A stretch of 5,244 nucleotides of DNA from Desulfobacterales bacterium S5133MH16 (GTDB taxonomy: Bacteria > Desulfobacterota > Desulfobacteria > Desulfobacterales > UBA11574): contig MAXL01000504.1 in assembly GCA_001751005.1 (NCBI GenBank), positions 1-5,244 of the forward strand. Direction: 5' to 3'. Both the position numbers and the translations under genes were made by a program. The stretch's first letter is position 1. Every line of letters starts with the position of its first letter. The notes beneath the pieces were generated by a model that worked only from the letters and a program-made list of their open reading frames with translations, was not told where the DNA came from and searched no databases. Of this stretch, positions 1 through 5,052 are shown piece after piece.

Positions 1-96
1 CGTGCAAATTTTGTAATCATGAGGCGTACTTTTCGTACGTTGAATGATTACGAAATGCAGCACAACGCAGAAGTTGGACTTTTTACGAGACCGTCA
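1..96. repeat. Partial dispersed extragenic hairpin repeat (MITE/REP-like), cut by left edge
   Basis: No coding region is apparent here. Bases 8-20 and 44-56 are near-perfect inverted arms (12 of 13 pairs, plus one G-T position) and enclose a second inner stem, CGTAC at 25-29 with GTACG at 35-39 around a 5-base loop. Together they make a hairpin of about 49 nt. About 20 bases further on lies GACTTTTTACGAGACCGTCA at 77-96. A sequence of this kind (hairpin with a CGTAC/GTACG tip, then a TTTTTACGAGACC end) resembles, from memory, an extragenic repeat scattered in deltaproteobacterial genomes; I could not check this. The hairpin is not followed by a T-run on the + strand, so it does not look like a terminator. 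The left boundary is outside the window. Confidence 0.5.
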
Positions 97-107
97 TATT
101 TAAAACC

Positions 108-171
108 TTACTGTAAACCCATCTACCTGTAATAAATGTGTTGACAATAAGAAGATTCGGCATTACAGTAA
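108..171. promoter_or_regulatory. Pair of TTACWGTAA boxes around the TA promoter (candidate operators)
   Basis: TTACTGTAA at 108-116 and TTACAGTAA at 163-171 are exact reverse complements, and each is a palindrome around one central base. A weaker copy, TACCTGTAA at 124-132, matches 7 of 9 positions. The second full box covers the predicted -10 element at 164-169, and the first lies upstream of the -35. Boxes placed like this would suit repression of the promoter, either by the VapBC complex or by another dimeric regulator. Only the sequence symmetry is seen; binding is inferred. Confidence 0.4.
141..169 (+). promoter_or_regulatory. Sigma70-type promoter for the toxin-antitoxin operon
   Basis: A perfect -35 hexamer TTGACA at 141-146 is followed, after a 17-base spacer, by TACAGT at 164-169 (4 of 6 matches to TATAAT). 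Transcription would begin near 176-178, leaving a leader of about 40 nt before the antitoxin start at 218. A perfect TATAAT at 199-204 has no matching -35 and would start transcription inside the ribosome binding site, so it is better explained as part of the 190-205 palindrome. Confidence 0.6.
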
Positions 172-189
172 TACCATAAAAAACATAAG

Positions 190-205
190 TATTATATGTA
201 TAATA
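190..205. promoter_or_regulatory. 16-bp palindrome next to the antitoxin ribosome binding site (candidate VapB operator)
   Basis: TATTATA at 190-196 and TATAATA at 199-205 are perfect inverted arms around a TG dinucleotide. The site ends 2 bases before the Shine-Dalgarno sequence GGGAGG (207-212) and lies downstream of the predicted transcription start. AT-rich palindromes in this position are typical targets of ribbon-helix-helix antitoxins that autoregulate their operon. Binding by this antitoxin is inferred from position and symmetry. An RNA hairpin here could also affect translation, but it would be weak. Confidence 0.5.
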
Positions 206-217
206 TGGGAGGCTGCC

Positions 218-400
218 ATGGCACTTGTAAAAAAAACCATTGAGCTTGATCAGGAACAAATCAATCGCATTAAAATCGCATTAAAGGCCAAATCAGAAAA
301 AGAAGCAATCAATACCGTTCTTAAACAATTTGATACGGATATCCAGTTGGCTGAAGTAACTCTGGCAGATGCCGGAAGTTTCGATTTTGAGGAGGTCTAA
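218..400 (+). CDS. vapB: VapB-type ribbon-helix-helix antitoxin
   Basis: This 60-residue protein is the expected length and arrangement for a type II antitoxin of the VapB family (the small RHH group often matched to Pfam VapB_antitoxin). Residues about 5-10 (KKTIEL) fit the DNA-binding beta strand. Residues 11-23 and 26-38 fit the two helices, with the family-like turn KAKSEKEAIN. The acidic tail 39-60 would wrap the toxin and block its active site. Such antitoxins pair through the strand and bind an operator in their own promoter, here probably the 190-205 palindrome. The start is fixed by GGGAGG at 207-212, 5 bases before ATG. The toxin follows 3 bases after the stop, and its ribosome binding site lies inside this gene's last codons. 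The exact antitoxin subfamily is less certain than the TA role. Confidence 0.85.
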   Translation: MALVKKTIELDQEQINRIKIALKAKSEKEAINTVLKQFDTDIQLAEVTLADAGSFDFEEV

Positions 401-403
401 GAC

Positions 404-823
404 GTGCAAGAAAAAGTTGTTTTCGATACCAATATCTATATCGGCATATTTAATCATGGTCTTTATCAGCATGAAATCAGCGGGTTAAATAAGGTGATGT
501 ATATGGTTCATCCCGTGCTTCATGAATTATGGATAGGCGCAAAGGGAAATGCCGAAATAAAGCATCTGATTCGCCTTGGTAGCACATTTGTTAAATTAGG
601 TCGCCTGGTGCAACCTGAGTCATCTACTCAAATTTTAATCGGCCGTGTATGCCATAAACTTCGTTTTTCCGGAAAACTGGATCCAAAAAATCCGAGAGAT
701 TACAACGACGTTTGCATTGCTCTGTTGGCCCGTCAAATCGGAGCCACGGTAATCACCCGAAATGTTGACGACTTTAAAAGAATTAATGAGGCGATTGATT
801 TTAATTTTAGAGATGTAAATTAA
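404..823 (+). CDS. vapC: VapC-family PIN-domain toxin (RNase)
   Basis: This 139-residue PIN-domain protein has the acidic metal-binding residues of VapC ribonucleases: D8 in FDTNIYIG, E41 in HELWIGA, D102 in NDVCIALLAR, and D122 in ITRNVDDF with T118 and N120. It would be a Mg2+/Mn2+-dependent endonuclease that cuts specific RNAs (initiator tRNA or the 23S sarcin-ricin loop in studied relatives), held inactive by the upstream antitoxin. The target of this one cannot be read from sequence. The start is GTG at 404, supported by GAGGAGGT at 389-396, 7 bases upstream and inside the antitoxin gene. The 3-base gap and shared signal suggest translational coupling that keeps antitoxin synthesis ahead of toxin. 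The gene looks intact, with all catalytic residues present. Confidence 0.9.
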   Translation: MQEKVVFDTNIYIGIFNHGLYQHEISGLNKVMYMVHPVLHELWIGAKGNAEIKHLIRLGSTFVKLGRLVQPESSTQILIGRVCHKLRFSGKLDPKNPRDYNDVCIALLARQIGATVITRNVDDFKRINEAIDFNFRDVN

Positions 824-826
824 AAT

Positions 827-838
827 GATAATATTATC
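827..838. repeat. Perfect 12-bp palindrome just after the toxin gene
   Basis: GATAATATTATC reads the same on both strands and starts 3 bases after the toxin stop. It has no loop and no following T-run, so it is not a convincing terminator. It overlaps the first unit of the 10-bp repeat that follows. It may be a protein-binding site or the chance product of AT-rich sequence. Confidence 0.35.
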
Positions 839-865
839 TGTGTATATCTGCGAAAATCTGCGTCC
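836..865 (+). repeat. Three tandem 10-bp units with ATCTG core
   Basis: ATCTGTGTAT (836-845), ATCTGCGAAA (846-855) and ATCTGCGTCC (856-865) follow one another without a gap. Each begins ATCTG, and the next two bases are YG. The tract fills most of the 64-base gap between the toxin and the DUF2065 gene and ends 12 bases before the latter's ribosome binding site. Similar ATCTGYG phrases occur, from memory, between genes in many bacterial genomes. No function is known to me. Confidence 0.6.
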
Positions 866-887
866 TATTTAATGATAGAGGAATAAA

Positions 888-1073
888 ATGAAATTTTTCC
901 TGTGTGTGCTCGGAATGGTGATGGTCGTGGAAGGTCTTCCATATTTTGCATTTCCGGCAAAGATGAAGTTGGTTTTAGAAAAAGTCCTTGAACTGCAGGA
1001 TAAGTCTTTGCAAAAATTCGGTCTTGTAATTATGCTCGCGGGAATTTTGCTGGTATATCTGGGAAAAAGATAG
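888..1073 (+). CDS. DUF2065 (YjeT-like) small inner-membrane protein
   Basis: The 61-residue protein has two hydrophobic segments, about residues 3-22 and 44-59, joined by a charged amphipathic stretch (25-43), and ends in a basic KR. The first segment carries the EGLPYFAFP signature at 15-23. The second is preceded by LQKFG and contains a glycine-rich helix. Both match the DUF2065 family, of which E. coli YjeT (about 65 residues) is the known member. The function is unknown; a two-helix hairpin in the cytoplasmic membrane is expected. GAGG at 878-881 sits 6 bases before ATG. The stop is only 5 bases before queA, so the two are probably co-transcribed and perhaps translationally coupled. The link to queuosine synthesis may be positional only. 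Confidence 0.85.
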   Translation: MKFFLCVLGMVMVVEGLPYFAFPAKMKLVLEKVLELQDKSLQKFGLVIMLAGILLVYLGKR

Positions 1074-1078
1074 CCCTC

Positions 1079-2128
1079 ATGTTTTTATTGAACGATTACA
1101 ACTATGATCTGCCCGATGACCTCATTGCCCAAAAACCGGCAGATCAACGGGACCGTTCAAAGCTTCTATTTCTGCATAAGGAAACCGGCAAACTGTCCCA
1201 CCATAAATTTTATGAAATTTATGATCTCCTTTTGCCAAAGGATTTACTGGTTTTAAACGACACACAAGTGATTCCGGCACGACTTTTCGGGAAAAAGGAT
1301 ACCGGTGGCAAGGCGGAAGTTTTTATCCTTGATTACCCCGGCGAGCGTAAAAACCATACCTGCAAGGAACTTGTCTTAAGATGCCTGATTAAAACCTCAA
1401 AAAGACCGAAAAACGGTACGCCGTTATTTTTTTCCCGGGGCTTGCAAGCCAGGGTTGTCGACTGTCAACAAGGAATTTATAATGTAGAATTTTCATGTAA
1501 AGATAATTTTGAGAGTCTTCTTGACAGGATAGGGCATGTTCCGTTGCCCCCATATATTAAACGGAACGATTGTAAGGATGACAGGACATCTTACCAGACC
1601 GTTTACGCTTCGCAAAAAGGTGCTGTTGCCGCACCCACGGCAGGACTCCATTTTTCGAAAAAACTCCTTAAAAAAATAGCAGAAAAAGGTGTCAGGATCG
1701 CTACAGTTACGCTGCACGTGGGTTACGGTACGTTTTTGCCGGTCAGGGTATCGGATATAAGAGATCACAAAATCCATTCCGAGTGGTACTCTATTTCCAA
1801 AGATACTACCGATGTTATAAACCGTGCCAAAACAAAAGGCAGACGCATCATTGCCGTGGGCACGACCTGCGTACGTGCGTTAGAGTATGCTTCGGATGAC
1901 GGAGGGAAGGTGGCTCACGGTAGCGGGAGCTGCGATCTTTTCATATATCCCGGATACAGATTTAACGTTGTAGATGCAATGATTACGAATTTCCATTTTC
2001 CCAAATCGACGCTTTTAATGCTTGTATCCGCTTTTGCAGGTCGGGAGAAAATATTGAATGCATACCGGACAGCCATAGATAACAAATACAGGCTGTTCAG
2101 TTATGGGGATGCGATGTTTATTGCATGA
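1079..2128 (+). CDS. queA: S-adenosylmethionine:tRNA ribosyltransferase-isomerase
   Basis: QueA moves and isomerises the ribosyl part of S-adenosylmethionine onto preQ1 at wobble position 34 of tRNAs with GUN anticodons, giving epoxyqueuosine; it acts in the cytosol. The 349 residues agree with the family's usual 340-360. Family blocks appear in order: LVLNDTQVIPARLFGKK (57-73), GHVPLPPYI (152-160), YQTVYA (172-177), GAVAAPTAGLHF (181-192), LHVGYGTFLPV (212-222), HKIHSE (230-235), GTTCVRALE (261-269), the PGYRF...TNFHFPKSTLLMLVSAFAG block (291-321), and YRLFSYGDAMFI (337-348). The gene therefore looks complete. ATG at 1079 is chosen because the N-terminus aligns with the family's start. It has no clear Shine-Dalgarno sequence, so coupling to the DUF2065 gene 5 bases upstream is likely. 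tgt follows after 55 bases. Confidence 0.97.
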   Translation: MFLLNDYNYDLPDDLIAQKPADQRDRSKLLFLHKETGKLSHHKFYEIYDLLLPKDLLVLNDTQVIPARLFGKKDTGGKAEVFILDYPGERKNHTCKELVLRCLIKTSKRPKNGTPLFFSRGLQARVVDCQQGIYNVEFSCKDNFESLLDRIGHVPLPPYIKRNDCKDDRTSYQTVYASQKGAVAAPTAGLHFSKKLLKKIAEKGVRIATVTLHVGYGTFLPVRVSDIRDHKIHSEWYSISKDTTDVINRAKTKGRRIIAVGTTCVRALEYASDDGGKVAHGSGSCDLFIYPGYRFNVVDAMITNFHFPKSTLLMLVSAFAGREKILNAYRTAIDNKYRLFSYGDAMFIA

Positions 2129-2147
2129 TTCATGCTCTCATTAAATC

Positions 2148-2168
2148 ACTGAAACTTAAAACCTAAAA
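2148..2168 (+). repeat. Three tandem degenerate heptads upstream of tgt
   Basis: ACTGAAA (2148-2154), CTTAAAA (2155-2161) and CCTAAAA (2162-2168) form three back-to-back 7-bp units with the shared pattern NYKRAAA. They occupy the middle of the 55-base queA-tgt gap, 15 bases before the tgt start. No Shine-Dalgarno sequence and no preQ1 riboswitch-like pseudoknot is evident in this gap. Confidence 0.45.
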
Positions 2169-2183
2169 CGATCTTTAAATTAC

Positions 2184-3314
2184 ATGTCCAATTTCAAAAT
2201 AGTTGCAGAATCTGACACAACACGGGCAAGGGCCGGCGTCTTGCAGACAGCTCACGGTGAGGTAGAAACCCCTGTTTTTATGCCGGTGGGAACGCTTGGT
2301 ACGGTAAAATCCCTGTCACCCGAAGAGCTTATTAGGTGCGGGACCCAGATCGTTCTGGGGAACACCTATCATCTGTACCTCAGACCCGGATGCGATGTTA
2401 TCCGCCGTTTTGCCGGCCTCCACAATTTTATTAACTGGGATTGGCCTATTTTAACGGACAGCGGCGGCTTTCAGATCTTTTCCCTGGCCAAACTTGGAAA
2501 GATTACCGATCAAGGCGCTTTTTTTCAGTCCCATATCGATGGATCAAGTCATTTACTGACGCCTGAAAAGTCGATTGAAATACAGCTTTGTCTCGGGTCT
2601 GACATCATCATGTGCCTTGACCACTGTATCAAATACCCGGCAAGCCGTGAACATGCCAAAGAAGCACTGGAGCTTACCACCCGCTGGGCAAAAAGATGTA
2701 ATATCGCTTTGCAAGAAGGCACCGCTTCTTTAGATCTAACCGTCTCAAAGCCCCCTTCCCTTTTCGGTATCGTTCAGGGAGGCATGTTTAAGGATCTCAG
2801 AAAACGTTCAGCGGAGAGTTTATCTGAAATCGCTTTCAGCGGTTATGCCATTGGTGGGCTCAGCGTGGGTGAACCAAAGGAGATCATGTTTGAAATTGCT
2901 GATTTTACGCTCCCCATACTTCCGGATAATAAGCCTAAATATATCATGGGTACGGGAACTCCTGAAGATCTTGTAGAGCTTGTAACCCTTGGGGCGGATA
3001 TGTTCGATTGCGTCATCCCCACAAGGAACGCTCGAAACGGTCAGATGTTTACAAAAAAAGGTACCATAAATATTTGCAATGCGCGTTTCAAGTATGATAC
3101 AAAACCTATTGAACCAGGATGCACATGCTACACATGCCAAAATTATTCCAGGGCCTACCTTCGACACCTTTACATGGCAAAAGAACTGCTTGCTTATCGT
3201 TTAAATACGATTCATAATATTCATCTTTATATGAAACTGATGGAGAATATGCGAACGGCGATATGCCGAAATAAATTTGATGAATTTAGAAAAGCTTTTT
3301 ATGAAGGCAGGTAA
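2184..3314 (+). CDS. tgt: Queuine/preQ1 tRNA-guanine transglycosylase (bacterial TGT)
   Basis: Tgt swaps guanine-34 for preQ1 in tRNA-Asp, -Asn, -His and -Tyr, the step before QueA. At 376 residues it is the usual bacterial length. Seen in order: VETPVFMPVGTLGTVK (27-42), GNTYHLYLRPG (59-69), TDSGGFQIFSL with acid/base D92 (91-101), D146 and C148 at the base pocket, GIVQGG (195-200), GGLSVGE (224-230), FDCVIPTRNARNG with nucleophile D275 (274-286), and the zinc site C313, C315, C318, H344 (CxCxxCx25H). C148 and V228 at the two specificity positions fit a bacterial preQ1 enzyme rather than a eukaryotic queuine enzyme. The motif usually read as DEC is DHC here (H147). The ATG at 2184 gives the family-typical N-terminus but lacks a recognisable Shine-Dalgarno sequence. 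It is probably in one operon with queA. Confidence 0.97.
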   Translation: MSNFKIVAESDTTRARAGVLQTAHGEVETPVFMPVGTLGTVKSLSPEELIRCGTQIVLGNTYHLYLRPGCDVIRRFAGLHNFINWDWPILTDSGGFQIFSLAKLGKITDQGAFFQSHIDGSSHLLTPEKSIEIQLCLGSDIIMCLDHCIKYPASREHAKEALELTTRWAKRCNIALQEGTASLDLTVSKPPSLFGIVQGGMFKDLRKRSAESLSEIAFSGYAIGGLSVGEPKEIMFEIADFTLPILPDNKPKYIMGTGTPEDLVELVTLGADMFDCVIPTRNARNGQMFTKKGTINICNARFKYDTKPIEPGCTCYTCQNYSRAYLRHLYMAKELLAYRLNTIHNIHLYMKLMENMRTAICRNKFDEFRKAFYEGR

Positions 3315-3316
3315 CC

Positions 3317-3420
3317 GTTCACGGGTTCAGAGTTCAGGGTTCAAAGGTTCAGATGGTAACAAATAATGGTTAATAATCAATGGATAACAATTAATAATTA
3401 ACAATTGATTATTGATTATT
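3317..3420 (+). repeat. Long heptad-phased degenerate tandem tract between tgt and nfu
   Basis: The first part has five GTTCA words, at 3317, 3325, 3332, 3339 and 3347, spaced 8, 7, 7 and 8 bases. From 3358 to 3420 the sequence divides cleanly into nine AT-rich 7-mers. The last five are AACAATT (3386), AATAATT (3393), AACAATT (3400), GATTATT (3407) and GATTATT (3414). AATAATCAAT at 3372-3381 is a perfect inverted partner of ATTGATTATT at 3404-3413 and of its shifted copy at 3411-3420, so a hairpin is possible. A sixth GTTCA lies alone at 3459-3463. The tract takes up most of the 172-base gap, with nothing else recognisable except the nfu ribosome binding site at 3476-3482. Its function is unknown. 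Confidence 0.7.
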
Positions 3421-3486
3421 TGATCAGGATCCAATGCAGAATTCATTAAGGTTTTAGGGTTCACGAAAAAATAAAGGGAGGGTATC

Positions 3487-3708
3487 ATGAGAGAAAAAAT
3501 TCAGGCGGTAATTGACAAAATCAGGCCGATGCTTCAGGCTGATGGGGGTGATGTGGAGCTTGTCGATGTGGTAGACGGCGTGGTCACAGTCAGGTTGCAG
3601 GGAGCATGTGCCGGATGCCCCATGTCCCAGGTGACCCTTAAGAACGGAATTGAAAGATTTTTAAAAAAGGAAATCCCGGAGGTAAAGTCGGTGGAACGGG
3701 CAGACTAA
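3487..3708 (+). CDS. Nfu-type Fe-S cluster scaffold/carrier (NifU C-terminal domain)
   Basis: The 73-residue protein is a stand-alone NifU C-terminal domain. It shows the typical start (IRPMLQADGGDVELVDV, 12-28) and the CAGCPMS motif with cysteines C41 and C44. A dimer of such domains binds a [4Fe-4S] cluster between the paired CxxC motifs and passes it to client enzymes in the cytosol. No N-terminal IscU-like, ferredoxin-like or A-type domain is present; this short form is common in anaerobes and other bacteria. GGGAGGG at 3476-3482, 4 bases before ATG, is a strong ribosome binding site and fixes the start. It stands apart from tgt (172 bases) and from the aminotransferase (125 bases), so it may be its own transcription unit. 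Fe-S queuosine enzymes such as QueG are possible clients, but nothing here shows that. Confidence 0.93.
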   Translation: MREKIQAVIDKIRPMLQADGGDVELVDVVDGVVTVRLQGACAGCPMSQVTLKNGIERFLKKEIPEVKSVERAD

Positions 3709-3764
3709 AACGAATGTGTGACCGGACTAAAATTTAACCTTTGCTGGAAATTTTTACAGAAAGA

Positions 3765-3774
3765 GCTTGCAAGC
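3765..3774. repeat. 10-bp perfect palindrome GCTTGCAAGC after nfu
   Basis: GCTTGCAAGC is self-complementary with no loop, and about 20 bases later comes a T-run at 3795-3800. The distance and missing loop make it a poor terminator. Its inner TTGCAA could instead be the -35 of a promoter for the aminotransferase. The rest of the 125-base gap is AT-rich and, unlike the other gaps, shows no heptad repeat. Confidence 0.3.
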
Positions 3775-3796
3775 CATACCTTAATAAATATATATT
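3767..3796 (+). promoter_or_regulatory. Possible promoter for the aminotransferase gene
   Basis: TTGCAA at 3767-3772 (4 of 6 to TTGACA) and TATATT at 3791-3796 (5 of 6 to TATAAT) are separated by 18 bases. Transcription would begin near 3803, leaving a leader of about 30 nt before the ATG at 3834. The region is AT-rich, so a match of this quality can arise by chance. Confidence 0.3.
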
Positions 3797-3833
3797 TTTT
3801 GATTACAATTTTGTGTCAAATTAAAGTATTCAA

Positions 3834-5018
3834 ATGACCATAGCAAAGCATATCGAGACCATTATATCCGGATCTTCCTGGATACGTAAAATGTTTGAAG
3901 AGGGCGCCCGCCTTAAGGCTGAGCACGGAGCTGAAAACGTATATGATTTCAGCCTTGGAAATCCCAATCTGGAGCCCCCTGAAAAATTCCGGGCGGCACT
4001 CAAGGATGCCGTAGCGTCCTCGGATTCTGGGGTTCATGGTTATATGCCCAATACCGGACATCCGCATGTTCGCAAGTCTGTGGCTGATTATCTTTGCGAC
4101 GAACAGGAGGTGCAGGTTACCGAAAATGAGGTGATCATGACCTGCGGAGCATCCGGAGCCCTGAACGTTATTCTAAAAACAATTCTCGATCCCGGTGATG
4201 AGGTGATCACTCCGGCTCCTTTTTTTGTTGAATACAGATATTATGTGGACAACCATGGAGGACGCCTTAAAACCGTATCCACAAAGCCGGATTTTACTCT
4301 GGACATTGACGCCGTTTCCGCTGCGATAACTCAAAAGACCCGGGCTGTTCTAATCAATTCCCCGAACAATCCTACGGGCCAGGTATATTCAAAACAGAGT
4401 CTTAATGAACTCGGAACATGCCTAACTGAAAAGGGAAAAGAACTGAACCGGACCCTATATCTTATCGCGGATGAACCCTATCGCAAGATCGTTTACGACG
4501 GACAAAAAGTTCCAAGTATCTTTCAAACTTATACTGAGAGTATCATTGCCACTTCATATTCAAAGGACATTTCCATTCCCGGGGAACGTATCGGTTATTT
4601 GGCAGTTAACCCCGAAGCTTCTTATAAAAAAGAGCTTATCGGCGGCATGACACTGGCCAACAGGATCTTAGGGTTTGTCAATGCTTCGGCTCTGATGCAG
4701 CGGGTTGTGGCATCAGTTCAGGGGGCGAGCGTGGATATTTCAGCGTATGCCCGGAAACGAGAACTGCTGTGCAATGGTCTGGCGGATTGCGGCTACGATT
4801 TCTTCAGACCGGCAGGGGCGTTTTATCTTTTCCCCAGAACACCGATTCCTGACGATGTAACATTCGTACGGGCGCTTCAGGAGGAATTGATCCTTGTCGT
4901 CCCGGGCAGCGGTTTTGGCGGGCCGGGTCATTTCAGAATCGCTTTCTGCGTGGCCGATGAAACCATAATAAATGCCATGCCCGGGTTTAAACGGGTCATG
5001 GAAAAATTTAGAAATTGA
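3834..5018 (+). CDS. PLP-dependent aminotransferase, class I/II (fold type I)
   Basis: The 394-residue protein has the aspartate-aminotransferase fold: CGASGALN (104-111) for the cofactor phosphate, SPNNPTG (176-182) with N179, ADEPY (212-216) with D213 for the pyridine nitrogen and Y216, SYSK (241-244) with Schiff-base lysine K244, R252 in PGERIGYL, and R368 in HFRIAF for the substrate carboxylate. It should move amino groups between an amino acid and a 2-oxo acid in the cytosol; the amino-acid substrate cannot be told from sequence. The N-terminal SSWIRKMFEEG and DFSLGNPNLEPP segments are typical of a large, poorly characterised bacterial group within class I. ATG at 3834 is kept because the N-terminus looks family-like, although there is no Shine-Dalgarno sequence. 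It appears intact. Methylmalonyl-CoA epimerase follows after 83 bases, without an obvious metabolic link. Confidence 0.93.
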   Translation: MTIAKHIETIISGSSWIRKMFEEGARLKAEHGAENVYDFSLGNPNLEPPEKFRAALKDAVASSDSGVHGYMPNTGHPHVRKSVADYLCDEQEVQVTENEVIMTCGASGALNVILKTILDPGDEVITPAPFFVEYRYYVDNHGGRLKTVSTKPDFTLDIDAVSAAITQKTRAVLINSPNNPTGQVYSKQSLNELGTCLTEKGKELNRTLYLIADEPYRKIVYDGQKVPSIFQTYTESIIATSYSKDISIPGERIGYLAVNPEASYKKELIGGMTLANRILGFVNASALMQRVVASVQGASVDISAYARKRELLCNGLADCGYDFFRPAGAFYLFPRTPIPDDVTFVRALQEELILVVPGSGFGGPGHFRIAFCVADETIINAMPGFKRVMEKFRN

Positions 5019-5052
5019 TTTGTTCCAAAGAACTGAACTGTTACCAACTATT

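Noticed and set aside
199..204. Consensus -10 TATAAT as a second TA promoter
   Set aside because: No -35 lies at the proper distance, and transcription would start within the ribosome binding site. The hexamer is explained as an arm of the 190-205 palindrome.
1493..1777. 94-codon open frame on the - strand inside queA
   Set aside because: It lies wholly within a well-conserved gene, has no ribosome binding site that I can see, and its translation resembles no family I know. It is a shadow of queA.
2129..2183. preQ1 riboswitch controlling tgt
   Set aside because: The gap has no GC-containing stem or pseudoknot pattern expected of the known preQ1 classes; it is mostly an A-rich heptad stretch.
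2820..3167. 115-codon open frame on the - strand inside tgt
   Set aside because: It covers the conserved catalytic and zinc-site region of tgt in antisense and has no recognisable domain.
3317..3420. CRISPR array
   Set aside because: Units are 7-8 bp with no longer repeats or unique spacers, and no cas gene is in the window.
3765..3800. Rho-independent terminator after nfu
   Set aside because: The GCTTGCAAGC palindrome has no loop, and the T-run comes about 20 bases later, interrupted by AT-rich sequence.
3816..4067. 83-codon open frame on the - strand across the aminotransferase start
   Set aside because: It is antisense to the conserved N-terminal region of the aminotransferase, with no family resemblance.
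4740..4931. 63-codon open frame on the - strand inside the aminotransferase
   Set aside because: It is composition-driven antisense overlap with no recognisable protein features.
5022..5033. Terminator hairpin after the aminotransferase (GTTC/GAAC arms)
   Set aside because: The stem is only 4 bp with a 4-base loop and no T-run follows.
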